Origin: Desulfobacterales bacterium
GTDB taxonomy: Bacteria > Desulfobacterota > Desulfobulbia > Desulfobulbales > Desulfocapsaceae
DNA: 5,489 bases
Direction: 5' to 3'
Assembly (NCBI GenBank): GCA_013042695.1
Contig: JABDPQ010000076.1
Location: 1 to 5,489 of the forward strand
Positions 1 to 5,006 of the stretch are shown here, in pieces (position 1 is the first letter of the stretch; each line of letters starts with the position of its first letter). Position numbers and translations under genes: made by a program. The notes beneath the pieces were generated by a model that worked only from the letters and a program-made list of their open reading frames with translations, did not search any database and was not told the DNA's origin.

Positions 1-1
1 G

Positions 2-904
2 CTTTGGATAAATGGTGAAAACTTCAAGAATGCTATGGAAAATGATCTTTTGTATGGTCCCATAAACAACAAACTTCCCAATTTTAGCTATATTGACCCC
101 GTTTCGGTCGAATTTGATTTTGGCTACCCTGTTAGAGGCTATGAAGCTCCGTATGGCCGAGCACAATTTGTCTTTGAATATGATTCCGCTGTGGTAATGC
201 GGCCACCTGAAAAATTTGCAGAACTTAAAGAATGGCTTACTAACAATCCGGGTATGTTCACTTACCCCAAACCACCGGATTTTACCGGTTCGGCCTTTAT
301 TCGCCAGCTGTTCTACGCAATTTCTGGTGGTCATGAACAATATCTTCGGGGGTTGGACACCGAGCTTTATGCCAGAAACGCTGAAAAACTCTGGCGCTAT
401 CTCAATGACATCAAACCGTACCTCTGGCAAGCAGGGAAGACATATCCAAAGGATATTGCAGCACTTGACACCCTCTTTGAGCGGGGCGAGGTACTGCTCA
501 ACATGAGTTATCATCAGGCAAACGCGCAAAGTAAGATTCTGCAAGGCAGATATAAGCAATCGGTGCGCACATTTGTCATGGAGGAAGGGTCAATCTTCAA
601 CACTCATTTTACCGCCATTCCCTTTAATTCTACAAATAAGGCAGGAGCGATGGTGGTCGCCAATTTTCTGATGTCACCAGAGGCTCAACTTCACAAAAAC
701 GACCCGCAAAACTGGGGGGATTTCACTGCTCTGGACCTCAACAGATTATCTGAGGATGATCGCAGCAAATTTCAAAACTTGGAATTGGGAGAGGCTACCT
801 TACCACTCACCGAACTGTCCAAACATGCCGTTCCAGAGATACCATCAGAATATCTGGAACTGCTCGAGAGGGATTGGGAGATACAGGTACTCCGAACAAA
901 ATAA
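2..904 (+). CDS. ynjB: YnjB-type ABC transporter solute-binding protein, 3' part (5' end outside window)
   Basis: Periplasmic substrate-binding component of a YnjBCD-type ABC importer (COG4134-like); the family's substrate is not established. The frame is open from base 2 and already reads LWINGENFKNA before the first ATG at 35. That stretch resembles an internal YnjB segment, and no signal peptide follows the ATG, so the gene starts upstream and about 300 C-terminal residues are seen. Recognisable family stretches, counted from the ATG at 35, are the GYPVRGYEAPYG region (about residues 30-41), EYDSAVV with PP (48-58), the NNPGMFTYPKPPDFTGSAF block (70-88) and the C-terminal NFLMSPEAQ helix typical of class-F/spermidine-like binding proteins. 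The stop is 6 bases before the first permease gene, so these are cotranscribed. The assignment rests on recalled family motifs; another thiamine/polyamine/iron-type binding protein is the alternative. Confidence 0.82.
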   Translation, partial: LWINGENFKNAMENDLLYGPINNKLPNFSYIDPVSVEFDFGYPVRGYEAPYGRAQFVFEYDSAVVMRPPEKFAELKEWLTNNPGMFTYPKPPDFTGSAFIRQLFYAISGGHEQYLRGLDTELYARNAEKLWRYLNDIKPYLWQAGKTYPKDIAALDTLFERGEVLLNMSYHQANAQSKILQGRYKQSVRTFVMEEGSIFNTHFTAIPFNSTNKAGAMVVANFLMSPEAQLHKNDPQNWGDFTALDLNRLSEDDRSKFQNLELGEATLPLTELSKHAVPEIPSEYLELLERDWEIQVLRTK

Positions 905-910
905 TACGAC

Positions 911-1777
911 ATGAAGGGGAAATATATAACGCTGAATTTACTTCCTCTACTCATCCCATTTGTTGCTATTTTTGGCTGCGGCCTGCTGATTACTGCGTTG
1001 CAATCTTTTGGGTTGTTTATGTTTTCGTATCGCTATGATGACATTTTCTTTGCCTACAAAGAATTGCTATCCGACACCTGGTTTCTAGAGTCAGTGCTAT
1101 TCTCGCTCTATATCTCATTTGCCGCAAGCCTCGTTTCAGTTATTTTAGGCACAATCCTATCTTATTTGATTTGGAAGTTGCCTGACAGACAACATGGCTG
1201 GACCATTATTTACAAAATACCTCTTATCCTGCCGCACATTGCCGTTGGATTTATAGCCATCATCCTTCTTTCTAAAACTGGTGTCCTCTCATCAATTTGC
1301 TACCATTTAGGAGTTATCAGTACATTTGTAGAGTTTCCTCAACTTCTCTACACTGCCTATGGCATAGATCTTATTTCTGCCTATATCTATAAAGAAACTC
1401 CTTTTGTCATGATCATGGTCTATGCTATTCTCAGCCGCTTCGATAAACGATACATCGAAACGGCAACAATGTTTGGCGCTTCATCGCTAAGAATATTTTT
1501 TACGCTCATCCTGCCGTTTATTCTTCCGGTCATTAACACCACATTCATCATTCTCTTTGTTTTCACTTTTGGCGGATTTGACCTTCCTTTCGTACTCGGT
1601 GACAGTTATCCAGGCATGTTAAGTATCAGAATATATGATTTCTTTTTCCAGAAAGATATATACTTACGACCTGTGGCAATGGCAATGCTGACTCTCGTTT
1701 TTATCTTCAGCCTCCTTTTTATTTTTAGTTATTTGCGGATTTCATCCCAACTTGAGAAGGGGGTGAGAAAACTGTGA
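911..1777 (+). CDS. ABC transporter permease, first (N-terminal YnjC-like) half
   Basis: Inner-membrane permease of 288 residues, predicted to form one half of the translocation channel for the adjacent YnjB-like binding protein. Hydrophobic segments are visible at about residues 8-35, 60-88, 103-120, 150-172, 197-220 and 255-275. The cytoplasmic EAA-type loop that docks the ATPase lies at about 181-206 (YIETATMFGASSLRIFF, then LPFILP), with the conserved Gly and the trailing LP. The start ATG sits 6 bases after the ynjB stop with no clear Shine-Dalgarno sequence, suggesting translational coupling. The gene ends inside the next permease gene (overlap GTGA). E. coli YnjC is a single protein of about 510 residues with both permease modules; this gene appears to be its N-terminal module as a stand-alone protein. 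The permease assignment is firm; the Ynj subfamily is inferred from the neighbour. Confidence 0.85.
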   Translation: MKGKYITLNLLPLLIPFVAIFGCGLLITALQSFGLFMFSYRYDDIFFAYKELLSDTWFLESVLFSLYISFAASLVSVILGTILSYLIWKLPDRQHGWTIIYKIPLILPHIAVGFIAIILLSKTGVLSSICYHLGVISTFVEFPQLLYTAYGIDLISAYIYKETPFVMIMVYAILSRFDKRYIETATMFGASSLRIFFTLILPFILPVINTTFIILFVFTFGGFDLPFVLGDSYPGMLSIRIYDFFFQKDIYLRPVAMAMLTLVFIFSLLFIFSYLRISSQLEKGVRKL

Positions 1778-2565
1778 TCAGACTCATCTCGCTCATGGTA
1801 CTTTTCTCAGTATTATTCTTCTTTCCAGTGTCTATTCTGTTTTTCTATGCATTTTCATCCTCCTGGTCTTTTCCCGATGTCATTCCTGTAAACTATGACC
1901 TCCGGGCTGTGCACTACCTGATCAGCCACAAACGAGATATTCTGTTCAGTCTTTTATCATCTTGTTTATATTCATTTGGAACGATTTTTGTCACCTTTGT
2001 AATAACGCTATTGCCGGCAAAAATATTTGCCCGCACCTCGTTTACAGGAAAAACTCTACTCGAGGGACTTTTTCTCGCCCCGGCCCTGATTCCCCCGATG
2101 GCATTTGCCATGGGGGCACACTATATGTTCATTCACATCGGTATCTCTGATACATTTGCAGGCGTGATCCTGATTCTGAGCCTCTACAGCTACCCATTTA
2201 TGTTGCGGGCACTCACAGCTGGCTACCAGACCTACGGAGAAAATTTTGAGCTCTGTGCACGAAATATCGGTGCCTCGACATGGCGTATACTTTTGAGCAT
2301 TGAAATCCCGCTCCTGCTGCCGGCAATGATTGCTGGTGGCACAATTGTCTTTCTGGTTTCATTTTCTGAATACTTTCTCGTATTTCTCATTGGCGGTGGA
2401 AGCGTGCCTTCTTATTCTGGATATATTTTCCCCCTACTCAATTCTTCTGATAAAAGTGTTGCCTCTCTATTGATGCTTATTTTTATCTCTGTTCCGATAG
2501 TGCTTTTTATTGTCATAGATCAGGTGATCTATCGCACCTATAGAAAACTTGGATTAATGAGATAA
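1774..2565 (+). CDS. ABC transporter permease, second (C-terminal YnjC-like) half
   Basis: Second inner-membrane permease, 263 residues, with the usual six-segment layout of a BPD-type permease: hydrophobic stretches at about 5-28, 57-83, 97-121, 128-147, 177-205 and 228-254. The EAA-type loop is at about 158-184 (FELCARNIGASTWRILLSIE, then IPLLLP). The first part is degenerate (CAR in place of EAA) but the Gly and the final LP are kept. Translation starts at a GTG inside the stop of the preceding gene (GTGA, 1774-1777), with a purine-rich Shine-Dalgarno region (GAGAAGGGGG, about 1754-1763) upstream. It would pair with the first permease as a heterodimer. No ATPase gene follows: the strand runs into a regulatory gap and then the nickel operon. 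Confidence 0.85.
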   Translation: MIRLISLMVLFSVLFFFPVSILFFYAFSSSWSFPDVIPVNYDLRAVHYLISHKRDILFSLLSSCLYSFGTIFVTFVITLLPAKIFARTSFTGKTLLEGLFLAPALIPPMAFAMGAHYMFIHIGISDTFAGVILILSLYSYPFMLRALTAGYQTYGENFELCARNIGASTWRILLSIEIPLLLPAMIAGGTIVFLVSFSEYFLVFLIGGGSVPSYSGYIFPLLNSSDKSVASLLMLIFISVPIVLFIVIDQVIYRTYRKLGLMR

Positions 2566-2577
2566 TTGGTCTTCAAT

Positions 2578-2598
2578 GTTTCGTTTCCTACCCGAAAC
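2578..2598 (+). other. small inverted repeat just after the permease operon
   Basis: GTTTCG (2578-2583) and CGAAAC (2593-2598) can form a 6-bp stem with a 9-base loop, starting 13 bases after the second permease stop. The nearest T-run (2613-2618) is about 14 bases past the stem, so this is not a proper intrinsic terminator. It could be a weak mRNA 3' hairpin or chance. Confidence 0.3.
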
Positions 2599-2628
2599 TG
2601 CCAGCCATAATATTTTTTCTATATTCGT

Positions 2629-2640
2629 ATGATTATCATT
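2629..2640 (+). promoter_or_regulatory. Fur-box-like operator core (ATGATTATCATT)
   Basis: ATGAT-T-ATCAT is a palindrome around a central base. The 12-base core ATGATTATCATT is identical to the centre of the classical 19-base Fur consensus (GATAATGATTATCATTATC); the outer bases match poorly, giving about 13 of 19 by hand alignment. The site overlaps the -35 element at 2639-2644, the classic position for repression by a Fur-family regulator (Fur, or a nickel- or zinc-sensing relative). Which family member, if any, binds is unknown. Confidence 0.5.
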
Positions 2641-2667
2641 GACACCATTGAGCTTTCTTGCTAGATC
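2639..2667 (+). promoter_or_regulatory. sigma70 promoter with perfect -35 and extended -10
   Basis: The -35 TTGACA (2639-2644) is a perfect consensus. After a 17-base spacer comes TAGATC (2662-2667, 3 of 6 against TATAAT), preceded by TG at 2659-2660, which makes an extended -10 (TGCTAGATC). An AT-rich stretch at about 2607-2625 sits where an UP element would be. The predicted start is near A2674. The Fur-like core overlaps the -35. It could drive the nickel operon through a leader or a short RNA ending at the terminator at 2706-2736. Confidence 0.5.
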
Positions 2668-2673
2668 AAAATC

Positions 2674-2736
2674 AGGTCTCGTTGATATTCTGGTAATCTG
2701 CTTATCGCCCTAAATAACGTTGTGGGCGTTTTTTTT
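2674..2736 (+). ncRNA. candidate short RNA or attenuated leader between promoter and terminator
   Basis: The distance from the predicted start (about 2674) to the end of the terminator U-tract (2736) is about 63 bases with no convincing ORF. Three adjacent elements (Fur-like operator, promoter, intrinsic terminator) give the architecture expected of a small Fur-controlled RNA. An attenuator in the nikK leader would look the same. I see no resemblance to RyhB or PrrF. This is inference from layout only. Confidence 0.25.
2706..2736 (+). terminator. rho-independent terminator
   Basis: CGCCC (2706-2710) pairs with GGGCG (2724-2728), giving five G-C pairs around a 13-base loop, followed directly by eight T residues (2729-2736). 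The stem is short but pure GC and the T-tract is good. It faces the + strand only. It probably ends transcripts arriving from the permease operon and/or from the promoter at 2639-2667. An alternative pairing of AACG (2716-2719) with CGTT (2727-2730), extendable by A-T pairs into the T-run, would compete with the terminator stem. Confidence 0.6.
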
Positions 2737-2766
2737 CGACGTCTAATGTTACGATATTTTTTTTTG

Positions 2767-2772
2767 TATGAT
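2767..2772 (+). promoter_or_regulatory. possible -10 element for the nikK operon
   Basis: TATGAT (2767-2772) matches the -10 consensus at 5 of 6 positions and lies downstream of the terminator, 38 bases before the nikK ATG, preceded by a run of nine T residues (2757-2765). No good -35 is found 16-18 bases upstream (TAATGT at 2744-2749 is poor). It would therefore need an activator or a strong AT-rich upstream context, and may be chance in this AT-rich region. Confidence 0.3.
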
Positions 2773-2793
2773 TCAGTTTGCTCAATTTTAAAC

Positions 2794-2801
2794 AGGTGGA
2801 G
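2794..2801 (+). promoter_or_regulatory. nikK ribosome binding site that fixes the ATG at 2811
   Basis: AGGTGGAG (2794-2801) is a strong Shine-Dalgarno sequence 9 bases before the ATG at 2811. The same frame is open from a TTG at 2778, but that start would place the Shine-Dalgarno inside the gene and add eleven polar residues in front of a clean signal peptide, so 2811 is preferred. Confidence 0.75.
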
Positions 2802-2810
2802 AATTTTAAC

Positions 2811-3617
2811 ATGAATGTAAAGTGTCTATTTGGTGGAGCTCTTTTTCTGGTAGGTATGATTGCTGCCAGCACTGTCTGCAAGGCTCATTTTGGGCTTATT
2901 CTGCCTTCAAAAGAAATCATCACCCAATCCGGCAATAAAACAATAACACTTGAAGCAAAATTCATTCATCCCTTGGAAGGGCATTACATGGAACTCACTC
3001 GACCCAAACGCTTTGGGGTGCTGCATCGTGGAAAACAGATGGATTTGTTGCAGGGGCTTCAGGAGACCAAGGGCAAAGGCCGCGATCAGCTTGAAGAATT
3101 TACCTTCTGGAAAGCACACTACCTGGTCAAACGACCGGGTGATTATATCTTTTTCCTGGAACCAAGCCCCTATTGGGAACCAGCAGAAGATTCATTTATT
3201 GTTCATTACACAAAAGTCTGTGTTAATGCTTTTGGGCTTGAAGATGGCTGGGACCAGCCGGTCGGTCTGCAGACAGAAATTATTCCGATGACGCGACCAT
3301 ATGGGCTGTGGACTCATAATCTCTTTACCGGCCAGGTGCTGCTGAACGGCAAACCGTCCGCGTTTGCCGAAATCGAGGTTGAATACCTGAATGATTCGAT
3401 CGACAACCCTGCAATGGTGGTTCCTCCCAGTGATCCGTTTATCACCCAGGTAGTCAAAGCTGATTCCAATGGGATTTTTTCTTATGCCATGCCAAGAGCC
3501 GGATGGTGGGGGTTTGCCGCGCTCAATAAAGCAAATTGGACACTAAAACATGAAGGCGTGGAAAAAGATGTGGAAATCGGTGCAGTCTATTGGGTACGCA
3601 CCACCGACATGCAATGA
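2811..3617 (+). CDS. nikK: NikK, exported DUF4198 component of an ECF-type nickel transporter
   Basis: Periplasmic accessory protein of NikKLMQO-type nickel uptake systems, 268 residues from the ATG at 2811. Residues 1-25 form a signal peptide (Lys4, hydrophobic 6-20, CKA at the cut), so the mature protein should begin with His26 (HFGLILPS). The DUF4198 body is recognisable throughout: FIHPLEGHYMELTRPKRFGV (51-70), PSPYWEPAEDSFIVHYTK (118-135), the DGWDQPVGL block (145-153), TRPYGLW (161-167), an Ig/CNA-B-like segment with GKPSAFAEIEVEY (180-192), and ADSNGIFSYAMPRAGWWGFA (217-236). Histidines 26, 53, 58, 72, 103 and 132 are possible metal ligands. It leads an operon with nikL, nikM and nikQ. 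Its exact role is not settled in the family; metal capture or delivery to NikM is the usual inference. Start choice is explained under the ribosome binding site. Confidence 0.88.
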   Translation: MNVKCLFGGALFLVGMIAASTVCKAHFGLILPSKEIITQSGNKTITLEAKFIHPLEGHYMELTRPKRFGVLHRGKQMDLLQGLQETKGKGRDQLEEFTFWKAHYLVKRPGDYIFFLEPSPYWEPAEDSFIVHYTKVCVNAFGLEDGWDQPVGLQTEIIPMTRPYGLWTHNLFTGQVLLNGKPSAFAEIEVEYLNDSIDNPAMVVPPSDPFITQVVKADSNGIFSYAMPRAGWWGFAALNKANWTLKHEGVEKDVEIGAVYWVRTTDMQ

Positions 3618-3677
3618 GAGGCAAACCAAACTGCTCAGCGAGATAGCAACGTATAAACTCCTATAACAAATTCAGCT

Positions 3678-4013
3678 ATGCGATTCTATCGACTTCACCT
3701 ATTCGTGTTTATTTTGACTCTAATGATATCAGGGTCTGCTGCATGGGCACACAAAGTCAACATCTTCGCCTATGTAGATGCGGACACCGTATATACGGAA
3801 AGCTATTTTCCTGATGGCAGACCGGTTATACATGGTACCATCGAAGTTAAAACAGAAAAAGGTACCATCGTGCTCAAAGGACAAACCGACGATCAAGGTC
3901 TGTTCTCATTTCCTGCGATAAAAAAACAATTTCTGACAATCACCATTAAAGCTTCTATGGGACATACAAGCAGCTTCATTCTTGAACAATCCGACATACA
4001 GCAATCAAGATGA
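3678..4013 (+). CDS. nikL: NikL N-terminal domain as a stand-alone exported Ig-like protein
   Basis: Small exported protein, 111 residues, corresponding to the periplasmic domain of NikL. Residues 1-24 are a signal peptide ending in AWA, so the mature chain should start at His25 (HKVNIFAYVDADTVYTESYF), the family's most recognisable stretch. The rest looks like a beta-sandwich of the carboxypeptidase-regulatory/CNA-B kind: the GTIEVKTEKG strand pair (53-62), GQTDDQGLFSFP (68-79) and ITIKASMGHTSSF (88-100), the last including the conserved SMGH. As I recall, canonical NikL continues into a linker and one C-terminal membrane helix; here the protein stops at residue 111 and those parts are in the next gene. 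No clear Shine-Dalgarno precedes the ATG. It lies 60 bases after nikK and overlaps the next gene by ATGA. Confidence 0.8.
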   Translation: MRFYRLHLFVFILTLMISGSAAWAHKVNIFAYVDADTVYTESYFPDGRPVIHGTIEVKTEKGTIVLKGQTDDQGLFSFPAIKKQFLTITIKASMGHTSSFILEQSDIQQSR

Positions 4014-4369
4014 AAACACCACTATCGATCTGTACCATATTACCTCTAAGTTTTCTGTTGAGCTTTTTTCTCATGATGATTTATCCCGCCAGCGTATATT
4101 CTCAAGACAGGGCAAGCAGCATTGGAACAGAAGACATCGCATTGTCTGAAAACGTTTCTTGTTCTGATCTCATCGAGTTGCTGACCCGTCAGCAGCAGAA
4201 TACATCTCGTGACCTTCGCCTGATCAAACGGGATATCGCTGCACTCAATCAGAAGCTCGAAAAACCAGGAATCAAGGATATTGTTGCCGGTGTAGGATTT
4301 ATTCTCGGCCTTTTTGGCATTGGGGCTCTGATTATCTCTCGCGGAAACAAGAAGGATTCGAAGCGTTGA
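4010..4369 (+). CDS. NikL C-terminal part as a separate membrane-anchored coiled-coil protein
   Basis: Membrane protein of 119 residues that supplies what the preceding NikL piece lacks. Residues 1-31 are a hydrophobic signal peptide or signal anchor (possible cut around YSQ, 30-32). A short polar region follows, then a heptad-like, charged helix (about 53-86, containing LIELLTRQQQ and LRLIKRDIAALNQKLEK) that looks coiled-coil. One membrane helix (about 88-110, IKDIVAGVGFILGLFGIGAL) is rich in spaced glycines and is followed by a basic tail (RGNKKDSKR). This final helix resembles the C-terminal helix of NikL proteins. The ATG overlaps the previous stop (ATGA) and has no clear Shine-Dalgarno, so translation is probably coupled. 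Four bases separate it from nikM. Alone it would be called hypothetical; its NikL identity rests on position and the C-terminal motif. Confidence 0.65.
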   Translation: MKTPLSICTILPLSFLLSFFLMMIYPASVYSQDRASSIGTEDIALSENVSCSDLIELLTRQQQNTSRDLRLIKRDIAALNQKLEKPGIKDIVAGVGFILGLFGIGALIISRGNKKDSKR

Positions 4370-4373
4370 TGTT

Positions 4374-5006
4374 ATGCATATCTCTGATGGTGTATTGCCC
4401 ACATCTATTTCTGCTGCTTCTTTTGCACTTACGGGCATAGGTGTGGCACTGAGCCTGCGCAAAATCCGGCAGGAAGATCTCCCCAAAATTGCTGTAGTGA
4501 CCTCATCTTTTTTCGTGGCTGCATTAATTCATCTTCCCCTTGGGCCAACAAGTGTCCATCTGCTGCTTCCCGGAATTGTCGGTGCCCTGCTTGGTCCCGC
4601 TGCTTTTCTCAGCATCGTTGTCGGTCTGTTTTTGCAGAGTATCCTCTTTCAATATGGCGGCTTGACTGCACTTGGAGCAAATGCGCTGATGATGGGAGTA
4701 CCTTCTTACCTGTGCGGAGCACTTTTTCAATCTATCAGGCGTGATACTTACAAGACCAACAGTATCGCTGGCGCCATAACCGGTGCGCTTGGTATTGTTC
4801 TCTCCGCCATTATTCTTGCTGGTCTGCTTTTTTGCAGCGGTGAAGATTTTTTTGGTGTTGCGAAAATTGCCTTGGCAGCACATATACCGGTGATCTTTAT
4901 CGAAGCGGTTATCTCTGCTTTTATCGTCTCTTTTATTTTTCGAGTAAAGCCGGAAATGCTTCACCATTTAGGCACACCGCATCACAACGATGGATCACAC
5001 GCTTAA
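4374..5006 (+). CDS. nikM: NikM/CbiM-family metal-binding S component of ECF nickel/cobalt transporter
   Basis: Integral membrane protein, 210 residues, that binds the metal ion in group I ECF transporters. It begins MHISDG: in NikM/CbiM the amino group of Met1, the backbone and side chain of His2 and one later His hold the ion. The partner His is His62 in LPLGPTSVHLLLPG (54-67), equivalent to the HxxxG-region ligand of known NikM structures; His53 is nearby. FLQSILFQYGGLTALGANAL (86-105) is a family signature and several further membrane helices follow. The conserved MHI start fixes the ATG at 4374, since translation must begin exactly there. The last 14 residues contain five histidines (LHHLGTPHHNDGSHA). 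It is not fused to NikN, in keeping with NikK/NikL serving as accessory parts. Nickel rather than cobalt is inferred from NikK/NikL and the lack of CbiN. Confidence 0.93.
   Translation: MHISDGVLPTSISAASFALTGIGVALSLRKIRQEDLPKIAVVTSSFFVAALIHLPLGPTSVHLLLPGIVGALLGPAAFLSIVVGLFLQSILFQYGGLTALGANALMMGVPSYLCGALFQSIRRDTYKTNSIAGAITGALGIVLSAIILAGLLFCSGEDFFGVAKIALAAHIPVIFIEAVISAFIVSFIFRVKPEMLHHLGTPHHNDGSHA

Noticed and set aside
2757..2765. Run of nine T residues as a second terminator
   Set aside because: Only three- or four-pair stems (such as CGT with ACG) can form before it; it is more likely AT-rich promoter context.
2746..2774. ATGTTAC (2746-2752), near the deltaproteobacterial NikR half-site GTGTTAC as I recall it
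   Set aside because: The opposite arm expected 14-15 bases later does not match GTAACAC (about 3 of 7 bases), so only one half-site is present.
2627..2775. Two copies of GTATGATT (2627-2634 and 2766-2773), resembling the NikR half-site GTATGA
   Set aside because: Both point the same way, about 140 bases apart, and no TCATAC arm occurs at the spacing NikR needs; the second copy also serves as the possible -10.
2566..2810. Cobalamin or NiCo riboswitch ahead of a CbiM-type operon
   Set aside because: I see no B12-box-like core and no set of paired helices of the kind these riboswitches need; only one clear GC stem is present.
2778..2810. Earlier TTG start for nikK adding 11 residues
   Set aside because: The strong Shine-Dalgarno at 2794-2801 serves the ATG at 2811, and the signal peptide is clean only from there.
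2868..2885. Lipoprotein cleavage at Cys23 of NikK
   Set aside because: The residues before the Cys (STV) do not form a proper lipobox with Leu at -3, while CKA|H is a good ordinary signal peptidase site.
4046..4967. Long minus-strand open frames opposite nikL, nikM and the stalk gene (about 146-147 codons)
   Set aside because: They are polar, low-complexity translations antisense to well-recognised genes, with no family features.
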